A DNA stretch of 6,982 bases from NCBI GenBank assembly GCA_049794535.1, contig JBARCX010000249.1, positions 1 through 6,982 of the forward strand. Reading direction: 5' to 3'. Positions within the stretch are counted from its first letter, which is position 1; each line of letters begins with the position of its first letter. Source of the DNA: JBARCX01 sp049794535. GTDB taxonomy: Bacteria; Pseudomonadota; Gammaproteobacteria; Xanthomonadales; Rhodanobacteraceae. The translations under genes and the position numbers were made by a program. Under the pieces are notes generated by a model. That model worked only from the letters and a program-made list of their open reading frames with translations, searched no databases and had not been told where the DNA came from. Of the stretch, positions 1 through 6,700 are shown in pieces.

Positions 1-1170
1 ACCCAGGGTCATGATGTTGATCGTTTCACCCAAGGCGGACAGCGCAATGATCGACGCCAGAATCGACAGTGGAATCGAGATCGCGATGATCAGCGTTGAA
101 CGCCACGAGCCGAGAAACAGCAGAATCATCAAGCCAGTCAGCGCGGCGGCAATCACGCCTTCGCGAATCACGCCCGAGATCGCGGCGCGTACAAAAAGCG
201 ATTGATCGGATAGTGCGTGAATCTGCAGGTTCTGCGGTATCGCTGCGCGGATTCTCGGCAGCATCTGCTTCAAGCTGTCGACGATATCCAACGTAGAGGC
301 ACTGCCGATCTTCAGGATCGACATCAGTACGGCGCGCTGACCATCCACACGCACGATATTGGTTTGTGGTGGCGAACCATCATGCACATGCGCGACATCA
401 CGGATATACGTGGTGATGCCATTGACGGTACGGATCGGTGCATCGTTGAGTTCGGAAATCTGAGTAGGGCTTCCGTTTAAACGGATGCTGTATTCGATAT
501 CGCCGACTTTTTCGGTGCCCGCCGGCAAGATCAGGTTTTGCGCGCCGATCGCACTAACCACATCGCTAGGCGAAAGGCCGTGAGCGAGCAATGCCTGCGG
601 GTTCAGATCGACCTGGATCTGGCGTTGTTTGCCGCCGTAAGGATAAGGCGTTGCTGCGCCGCGCACGGCAGTGATGTAGGGGCGCACGGTCTGGTTGGCA
701 TTGTCGAAGATGGTTGTTTCGGACAACTCCTTCGACGACAACGCAAACTGCAGAATCGGCACGCTCGACGCGTTGTAGACAATCACCAGCGGTGGTGTCG
801 TGCCTGGTGGCATCGATCGGACGACGGTCTGCGAAATCGCGGTGATCTGCGCCACCGCCATGTCGATATTGACGTTCGGCTGGAAGAACACCTTGACCAG
901 GCCAACGCCGTTCAACGATTGCGTCTCGGTATGCTCGACGTCGTTCACCGTGGTGGTGATCGACCGCTCGAAACCGGTCACGATGCGGTTGTTCATGTCG
1001 TCCGCAGGCAGACCGGTGTACTGCCACACCACCGAGACCACCGGAATATCGATGTTCGGAAAAATATCGGTAGGTGTACGCAGAATCGCGAGTGGACCGA
1101 GAATCAACAGCAGCAGTGCCAGAACGATGAACGTGAGCGGTCGTTCCAGCGCGATTTTGACAATCCACAT
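1..1170 (-). CDS. RND-family (HAE1/AcrB-type) efflux permease, N-terminal 390 residues, cut by window edge
   Basis: Inner-membrane proton-driven pump subunit of a tripartite efflux system, normally paired with a periplasmic adaptor and an outer-membrane channel (family knowledge). The protein starts MWIVKIALERPLTF. TM1 is at about residues 11-30, followed by the typical RTPTDIFPNIDIPVVSV stretch. The first large periplasmic (porter/docking) loop spans about 31-336 and contains VNIDMAVAQ (100-108) and SMPPG (119-123). TM2 is at about 337-354, with LFLGSWRSTL (351-360), and TM3 at about 358-378. The frame is open for exactly 390 codons to base 1. Family members are about 1,030-1,060 aa, so roughly 37% is present. 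The window ends at INIMTLG, just before TM4, where the proton-relay Asp pair would sit, so those residues cannot be checked. Start: ATG at 1168-1170, with an in-frame TGA about 18 bases upstream and only a weak GGA 11 bases upstream as Shine-Dalgarno. The substrate cannot be told from the sequence; a multidrug HAE1 role is more likely than heavy-metal export. Confidence 0.94.
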   Translation of the reverse strand, partial: MWIVKIALERPLTFIVLALLLLILGPLAILRTPTDIFPNIDIPVVSVVWQYTGLPADDMNNRIVTGFERSITTTVNDVEHTETQSLNGVGLVKVFFQPNVNIDMAVAQITAISQTVVRSMPPGTTPPLVIVYNASSVPILQFALSSKELSETTIFDNANQTVRPYITAVRGAATPYPYGGKQRQIQVDLNPQALLAHGLSPSDVVSAIGAQNLILPAGTEKVGDIEYSIRLNGSPTQISELNDAPIRTVNGITTYIRDVAHVHDGSPPQTNIVRVDGQRAVLMSILKIGSASTLDIVDSLKQMLPRIRAAIPQNLQIHALSDQSLFVRAAISGVIREGVIAAALTGLMILLFLGSWRSTLIIAISIPLSILASIIALSALGETINIMTLG

Positions 1171-1388
1171 AACGGTCGATTTCCATCAGCCATGCATGTG
1201 CGGACAATCCCGCGGAGCATGGTCAGATTTTATGTGCAGGGAGGTACAGAGGGAACTTAAGAGCTTAGGCAGCTTTATAGCCGACAAGCATGTGCCAGAG
1301 GGGATGGAGTGGGGCGTACGTAATTGCGAAATTCGAAGCAGTGTTCTGCGGATTATTTATTGTCATCTCCACGATAGGGATTTCGTGA
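1171..1388. other. Intergenic gap between the glycosylase gene and the RND gene
   Basis: No credible coding sequence lies here. Both flanking genes are on the minus strand, so this is the leader and probable promoter region of the efflux permease. The part nearest the glycosylase stop (about 1318-1388) is clearly more AT-rich than its surroundings. Short palindromes are visible: TTCGAA at 1332-1337, a CGAA-A-TTCG hyphenated palindrome at 1327-1335, TACGTA at 1317-1322, and CATGCATG at 1191-1198, about 20 bases upstream of the permease start. Any could belong to a regulator site, but each is too short to assign. No strong intrinsic terminator follows the glycosylase gene. Confidence 0.6.
1227..1255 (-). 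promoter_or_regulatory. Weak sigma-70-like promoter candidate for the RND gene
   Basis: Read on the minus strand there is a -10-like TAAAAT (plus-strand 1227-1232, one mismatch to TATAAT). A 17-bp spacer separates it from TTCCCT (1250-1255), which matches only three of six -35 positions. Transcription would start near 1220 and give a leader of about 50 bases. Position and spacing fit, but the -35 is poor, so this is tentative. Confidence 0.25.
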
Positions 1389-1919
1389 TTAGCGTCGGTG
1401 CTCACTTTTGCGACTGGATGACAAAGCATCCGCCAGCGTCAACCAGGGCGCTAGATTCCAGTGCCCGCGTGCCTGGCCGGATGGCGAGGGCAGCACGAAC
1501 AGTCGCGTGCTGCCGATGGACTCAGTCTGCAGCCCGTAGTCGACGGCTCGCCCGAGGGCAGCCCGTGCCGCAGCCTTGCTGGTGAAGGCCAGCAGCCCGG
1601 GTGCGTAGTGCTCTACCTTGGCGACTAGCGCGGGTATGTCGAAAGCATCGCGTGGTAGTTCGTTATCGTTGCCGGCATGTCGCTTGGCCAGGTCAGTGAG
1701 CCCGATGCCGTACTCGGGCAAGGTCGGAAACTCATGGGGAGCCAATTGGCGTGGCGTCAGGCCAGCCTGATGCAGCGCGCGCCAGAACAGGTTGCCGGGA
1801 TGGGCGTAGTAGGCGCGCTCCGCCGCCGAGCGCTTGCCGGCAGCGGTGCCACAGAACACCAGTGCAAGACCAGATTGCAGTACGTCGGGCAGAATAGGCG
1901 GGTCAGTTTTGCGTGGCAT
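1389..1919 (-). CDS. mug: Mug-like G:U/T mismatch-specific uracil-DNA glycosylase (UDG family 2 type)
   Basis: Base-excision-repair enzyme expected to remove uracil, or related damaged bases, from mismatches in DNA in the cytoplasm. With the chosen start it is 176 aa, close to E. coli Mug (168). Recalled alignment landmarks: LPDVLQSGLALVFCG (10-24) matches Mug ILAPGLRVVFCG; YAHPGNLFWRALHQAGLT (38-55) matches FAHPANRFWKVIYQAGFT; YGIGLTDL (70-77) matches YRCGVTKL; and IGSTRLFVLPSPSG (135-148) matches IGSTQIWVLPNPSG. Odd point: motif 1 is GTAAG (24-28) instead of GINPG, so the catalytic Asn18 of E. coli Mug is Ala26 here, and motif 2 has SPSG for NPSG. Variants of this motif occur in some Mug relatives, so the gene need not be dead. 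Asp76 in GLTDL is a possible alternative catalytic residue. Start choice: an ATG at 1979 would add 20 residues, but the ATG at 1919 gives the family-typical N-terminus. Neither has a clear Shine-Dalgarno. The exact base specificity is unknown. Confidence 0.86.
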   Translation of the reverse strand: MPRKTDPPILPDVLQSGLALVFCGTAAGKRSAAERAYYAHPGNLFWRALHQAGLTPRQLAPHEFPTLPEYGIGLTDLAKRHAGNDNELPRDAFDIPALVAKVEHYAPGLLAFTSKAAARAALGRAVDYGLQTESIGSTRLFVLPSPSGQARGHWNLAPWLTLADALSSSRKSEHRR

Positions 1920-2034
1920 GGTGGAGCTGATGTCTTGGTTGGGTAAGATCTGGCCCAGCACGTGTGCGGCTTGCGTCATCGCAATGTCGTGACTTGGAAG
2001 GGTAGATCATCGAGCAGTCCGTGGTGCTGCTCCA

Positions 2035-2074
2035 GGGGGCTGTTGGAAGGGGATGTCAGAGGGGCTGGAGGGGG
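2035..2074 (+). other. Cluster of four G-runs, possible G-quadruplex
   Basis: Four runs of guanine lie on the plus strand at 2035-2039 (5 G), 2049-2052 (4 G), 2061-2064 (4 G) and 2070-2074 (5 G), with loops of 9, 8 and 5 bases. This fits a relaxed G4 pattern (at least three tetrads, loops up to 12) but not the strict one (loops up to 7). It sits about 60 bases upstream of the rng -35 candidate and upstream of the glycosylase start on the other strand. Whether it folds or matters is not known. Confidence 0.4.
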
Positions 2075-2131
2075 CTTTGCATCGTTATTTCACGCGATCC
2101 ATGTGCCGGGCTGCGGTCTGTGCGCCGCGCA

Positions 2132-2161
2132 TCGACAGTTTGCGCGCGCTACCGCTATAAA
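2132..2161 (+). promoter_or_regulatory. Sigma-70-like promoter candidate for rng-yhdP
   Basis: The -35 is TCGACA (2132-2137), one mismatch to TTGACA. It is separated by an 18-bp spacer from the -10, TATAAA (2156-2161), one mismatch to TATAAT. Transcription would start near 2168, giving a very short leader of about 20 bases that just includes the Shine-Dalgarno before the GTG start at 2187. It is the best promoter match in the window and is correctly placed for the rng operon. Confidence 0.6.
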
Positions 2162-2176
2162 GATCGATATTGAATT

Positions 2177-2180
2177 GGAG
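2177..2180 (+). promoter_or_regulatory. Shine-Dalgarno of rng
   Basis: GGAG lies six bases before the GTG at 2187-2189. This spacing supports the GTG start, rather than any of the upstream positions left open by the long reading frame. Confidence 0.8.
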
Positions 2181-2186
2181 TACCCG

Positions 2187-3665
2187 GTGAGCGAAGAAAT
2201 CCTGATCAACGTGACTCCGCGCGAAATCCGCGTGGGCGTAGTCGAAAACGGCATGTTGCAGGAGGTACACGTCGAACGCGCTTCAAAGAGGGGCTATGTC
2301 GGCAATGTCTACAAGGGGCGTGTGCAACGTGTCATGCCCGGCATGCAGGCGGTGTTCGTGGAGATCGGGCTAGAGCGTGCTGCGTTTCTGCACGCCTCCG
2401 ATATCGTGCGTCCGCCGCTGGCCGAGGGAACGGAACTGCCGACCAACGGGAATGGTCATACGCCATCGATCAACGAACTGGTCCACGAAGGCCAGGAGAT
2501 TGTGGTGCAGGTAGTGAAGGATCCGATCGGCAGCAAGGGCGCACGGTTATCGAGTCATCTATCGATTCCCTCGCGCTACCTGGTTCTGCTTCCGCATGCC
2601 AAGACCCTGGGCATTTCCGCGCGGATTGAGGACGAGGTTGAGCGGCAGCGCCTGAAAGACGTGCTCAACCCGCTGATCGGGGAAGTCCCTCTGGGCTACA
2701 TCGTGCGCACCAACGCCGAGGGACAGACCGCCGAGGCGCTGGCGTTCGACGTGACCTATCTGGGCAAGGTGTGGCGCGTGGTGCAGGAGAACATCGCCAA
2801 GTCGAAGGTGGGCGACCGCGTCTACGAGGAGCTGTCACTGCCGCTGCGTAGCCTGCGCGACTCACTCAACGACGGCATCGAGAAGGTGCGCGTGGATTCG
2901 CACGAGACCTTCGAGAAAGTGGTCAAGTTCGTGCACAAGTTCATGCCCAGCCTGGATGATCGCATCGAGCACTATGACGGTGAGCGGCCGATCTTCGACC
3001 TCTATGGCGTGGAAGACGAAATGCAGCGCGCGCTGCGCAAAGAGGTGCCGCTGAAATCGGGCGGTTACCTGATCGTCGACCAGACCGAAGCGATGACCAC
3101 CATCGACGTGAACACGGGTGGCTACCTCGGCTCGCGTAATTTGGAAGAAACGGTTTACCGCACCAATCTTGAGGCGGCGCAGGCGGCGGCGCGCCAGCTG
3201 CGGCTGCGCAATCTGGGCGGCATCATCATCATCGACTTCATCGACATGACCGATGAAGAGCACAAGCGGCAGGTGCTGCGCATGCTCGAGAAAGGCCTTG
3301 CACGCGATCACGCCAAGACCACGGTGTATCCGATGTCGCAGTTGGGGCTGGTCGAGATGACCCGCAAGCGCACCACGGAGAGCCTGGAGCGTCAGCTGTG
3401 CGAACCATGCCCGGCATGTGCCGGCCGTGGCGCTATGAAAACCGCGGAGACGGTGACCTACGAGATTTTTCGCGAGATCACTCGTGCGGTACGCCAATTC
3501 AATGCCGAGAAGTTGCTGGTCATGGCCAGTCCCAAAGTGGTCAGCCGCATCCTCGAAGAGGAGTCGACCGCGGTGGCTGAGTTGGAAGAGTTCATCTCCA
3601 AAAGCATACGCTTTCAGGCTGAGGAGCATTATTCGCAGGAACAGTTCGATGTCGTTTTGCTTTAA
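2187..3665 (+). CDS. rng: Ribonuclease G (RNase E/G family)
   Basis: Cytoplasmic single-strand endoribonuclease that matures the 5' end of 16S rRNA and takes part in mRNA decay, preferring 5'-monophosphate RNA (family knowledge). At 492 aa it nearly equals E. coli RNase G (489) and lacks the long C-terminal degradosome scaffold of RNase E. The N-terminus SEEILINVTPREIRVGVVE matches the family. An S1 RNA-binding domain covers about residues 36-125, with VGNVYKGRV (38-46) and PGMQAVFVEIGLERAAFLHA (51-70). The DNase I-like catalytic region carries SGGYLIVDQTEAMTTIDVNTG, with metal-binding Asp307, and GGIIIIDFIDM, with Asp350; these align with Asp304/Asp347 of E. coli RNase G. The Zn-link motif CPAC (Cys408, Cys411) lies between the catalytic and small domains. 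The C-terminus EQFDVVLL matches E. coli EQFDVVMM. All catalytic features look intact. The GTG start is chosen by homology and by GGAG six bases upstream. It is probably the first gene of an operon with the YhdP-like gene. In E. coli maf lies just upstream, but here the neighbour is a divergent glycosylase gene. Confidence 0.98.
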   Translation: MSEEILINVTPREIRVGVVENGMLQEVHVERASKRGYVGNVYKGRVQRVMPGMQAVFVEIGLERAAFLHASDIVRPPLAEGTELPTNGNGHTPSINELVHEGQEIVVQVVKDPIGSKGARLSSHLSIPSRYLVLLPHAKTLGISARIEDEVERQRLKDVLNPLIGEVPLGYIVRTNAEGQTAEALAFDVTYLGKVWRVVQENIAKSKVGDRVYEELSLPLRSLRDSLNDGIEKVRVDSHETFEKVVKFVHKFMPSLDDRIEHYDGERPIFDLYGVEDEMQRALRKEVPLKSGGYLIVDQTEAMTTIDVNTGGYLGSRNLEETVYRTNLEAAQAAARQLRLRNLGGIIIIDFIDMTDEEHKRQVLRMLEKGLARDHAKTTVYPMSQLGLVEMTRKRTTESLERQLCEPCPACAGRGAMKTAETVTYEIFREITRAVRQFNAEKLLVMASPKVVSRILEEESTAVAELEEFISKSIRFQAEEHYSQEQFDVVLL

Positions 3666-3707
3666 GTCCGCTGCCGTTTTCCCCACCATCGTTCATTCCA
3701 TCGCCCG

Positions 3708-6700
3708 GTGAACGCGCGATGGCAACGATGGCTGCATCGCATAGCTCGCGCGTTGGGTTGGACCGTCGGCGTGCTGGTGATTGCCCTGGCCGTGTCTGCA
3801 GCGCTGGCGCAACTGCTGTTGCCGTTGCTTGCGCGACATCCCCAATGGGTGGCCGCGCAACTGAGTGAGCGGATACACCGCCAGGTTAGTTTTGCCTCGA
3901 TGGAGGGGCGCTGGGAGCCCTCCGGTCCACTGTTCGTGATGCGCGATGTCACCATCGCTGGCGGCGAAGGCGGCCGTCCTCTGCACCTTCCCGAGTCCGA
4001 ATTGAAGTTGGATTTCGGTGGCTGGCTATTTCCGTCGCGGCACCTTCTCAACCTGCATGTGCGTGGCCTGCAGCTGGATCTGAGTCGCGACGCCGATGGC
4101 GCATGGCACATCAATGGCATCGGCATGGCGGGTGGGCAGGATCGACAGAAGCCGGCCTTTGGGCAGCTTTCGCTGGAGTTGTGGCTCGACGATTTGCAGT
4201 TGGACATCACCGACGAATCTGCCGGCAGGCACTACACCGTGGTGGCCCAACAACTGCGCATGAGCCGGCAAGGTAGCCATATTCGAGTGGGTGCCATTTT
4301 GCGCCGCACGGGTGCGACAGGTGTGCTGCATGGCGCAGGTAGTTTCCGCGATGACGGCAGCAGTGGGCGGCTGTGGTTGGCTGGTAACGATGTCGATCTG
4401 CACGGTCTGTTCACCGGTGTCGATATGGGCGGCTACGCGGTCGATAGCGGGCACGGCAATGTCGCCGCATGGCTGGATTGGAAGAGCGGCAAGGTGGTGC
4501 GTAACCTGATCCGTTTCGATCTCACTGACGTTGCCATCGCCAATCCCGATGGCGGCAAAGCCGAGGTCTCGGCGCTGCACGGCATCGCCGAACTTCGCCG
4601 CAGTGAAGATGGTTACGAGGCGCGTTGGGCGGGTGACGACGGCAGTGCATTGGTAGGCGTGCTGCATCAGCTCGATACGCCACAGGCACATGCCGAAGTG
4701 GCTGCACGCCATCTGCAATTGGCGCCGCTGGTGCCGTGGCTGGCATTGAAGCCGAAGCTATCGCCTGCGTTGGCGCAGTGGGTGGGTGGCGGACATCCGC
4801 GCGGCCAATTGCAGCACGCCGAGATGCGCTGGAGTCAGGCCGATGGCCTGCAGCAGCTGGATGTGGGCTTTGATGGGCTGGGTATTGATCCGGTCGGCAC
4901 GTTACCGGGCATCGATAACCTGCAGGGTGAGTTGCTCGGCGATGCCGAGGCGATATCCGTAGAGTTGCCGGAGCAGGCCACGGTGCTGCGCTTTCCGCAT
5001 CTTTTTCGCGAACCGTTTGTGATGCCGAAACTGGGCGGCACGTTGGCGTTCTGGCATGACGAGGATCACTCGTACATCGGCGTCGACTCGCTTGATTTCG
5101 AGGGCCAGGGTTTTGGTGGCACGACGCGTGGCGAAGTGGCGCTACCGAATGCAGGTGGCCGCCCATTCCTGGATCTATACGCGACCCTGACGCACGCGGA
5201 TATCACTGCGGCCAAGCTGTTCTGGCCGATCAATGCCATGCCGCTTTCAGCGATGGCCTGGCTGGATCAGGCGTTGGTTGCCGGTGAACTCAATGCTGCC
5301 GATGTGCTCGTACGCGGCGATCTGAAGGATTGGCCATTCCATCAGAACGAGGGGCGTTTCGAGGCGCATGCGGAAATCAGCGACCTCACGATTCATTACG
5401 GCAAGGACTGGCCCAGTGCGGAAGGCGTCCATGCGATCGCCAGCTTCGTCAATAACAGCATGTTGGTAGAAGCCGACGCGGGGCAATCATTGGGCGTCAA
5501 GGCGGATAAGGCCGTAGCACTGATTCCTGATCTCGCGCATACCACGCTCGATCTCAATGTGAGCGGTAGTGGCAATGGCGCCAACCTGCTGGATTTTGTG
5601 GGCAAGAGCCCTATCGGCGATCACCATACCGATGTGTTGTCCAAGCTGAAGTTGGGTGGCAGCGGCACGTTTGCGTTCCACCTGTCGCTGCCGGTGGGCC
5701 ACATGCCGGACACGATCCTCAACGGCACCGCTCAGCTCAAAGATATGGATCTCGATGCGCCGGATTGGACGCTGAAGCTGGACAAGCTCAACGGCCCGGC
5801 CACGTTCGATCTCCACGGATTCCACGCGGGTCCGCTGGATGCTGGCTTTCACGGCGAGCCCTCGAAACTCGAGATGTTCATTGCTGGCGCCAACGCCGAT
5901 CCTGCCACGGTGTTTTCCGCCAGGCTCAGCGGCAACTACAGCATGGCTGAGTTGATCCAGGGGTATACGCAACTCAACTGGTTGGGCGATGTGACCAGCG
6001 GCAAGAGCGATTTCACCGTTGGTTTCGACATCACCACGCCAACTGGCAGCACAACGCCGACGCAGACTTTGAGTGTCGACTCGTCACTGACTGGCATGGC
6101 GCTGAGTTTCCCCGTGCCACTGAAGAAAGCGGCCACCACCACGTTGCCACTGCATCTGACGATGGGTTTGCCGGTCGCAGGTAGTGATCTGCAAGTGGCG
6201 CTGGGATCAGCGATGCGTGGACGTTTCAAACTGCCCGCAAACGATCAGCAAATGTTGGCCGCTACACTCGCGTTTGGTAACCAGATGCCCGATACGCTAC
6301 CGACGAAAGGCTTGCGCATCCGTGGTCATGCCGATCGACTGGATGTTACGGGCTGGGTGCAGAATTCAATCGCTGGTAGCACGACTAACGGGCCGAGTCT
6401 GGAGAGCATTGATGTCAGCGCCGCGCATGCCGTGGTGTTCGATCACGACTTCCCTGACATGCGCATCCAAGCCACCCCGCAGGCCGACCTATTGAGCCTC
6501 GACGTAAGCAGTGCGGCGATCGCCGGACACTTCAGTGTGCCTACCGCCGATCTGCGTAAACGTGGCATCACGGCGCGTCTGCAGCGGTTGTATTGGCCGA
6601 AGGAAACCACGTCTCCGGTGAAGAAGAACGGTGTGGTGGTTGCACCCGCCATCAACCCTGCCAATACGGGCATTACGCCTTCGTCGCTGCCGCCATTGCA

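Larger units (their letters stand above)
1920..2186. other. Divergent intergenic region between mug-like gene and rng
   Basis: This is the control region between two genes that point away from each other. It contains the G-run cluster, the rng promoter candidate and the rng ribosome binding site listed separately. The rng reading frame stays open back to 1962, but the translated extension looks like nothing known and lies upstream of the probable transcription start. I checked all forward frames for a Maf-like remnant, since maf commonly precedes rng, and saw none. A promoter for the minus-strand glycosylase gene is expected here, but I could not pick a convincing one. Confidence 0.6.

Noticed and set aside
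538..1260. A 240-aa plus-strand open frame, overlapping 261-aa (800-1585) plus-strand and 213-aa (566-1207) minus-strand frames.
   Set aside because: They lie mostly over the RND permease gene in wrong frames, are rich in Arg/His/Cys, and resemble no family. They are shadows of a GC-rich coding strand.
1281..1298. A sigma-54-like element on the minus strand (TGGCAC followed by TTGTC) upstream of the RND gene.
   Set aside because: The distance between the GG and the downstream G is one base short of the sigma-54 rule, and the second half has GT instead of GC.
1338..1349. A small hairpin (GCAG-TGTT-CTGC) after the glycosylase gene, considered as a terminator.
   Set aside because: The stem is only 4 bp and there is no proper U-run after it on the minus strand.
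1962..2186. An N-terminal extension of rng by 75 residues to an ATG at 1962.
   Set aside because: The extension is not found in RNase G proteins, overlaps the probable promoter, and is superseded by the GTG at 2187 with a good Shine-Dalgarno and the family-typical N-terminus.
2862..3689. A 275-aa minus-strand open frame opposite rng.
   Set aside because: It lies entirely antisense to the conserved catalytic region of RNase G, and its composition follows from the codon bias of the real gene.
4026..5166. Long minus-strand open frames (230 aa and 214 aa) opposite yhdP.
   Set aside because: They are antisense to a continuous, family-typical YhdP frame, have no recognisable domains, and are rich in His, Arg, Pro and Cys. 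They are treated as shadows.
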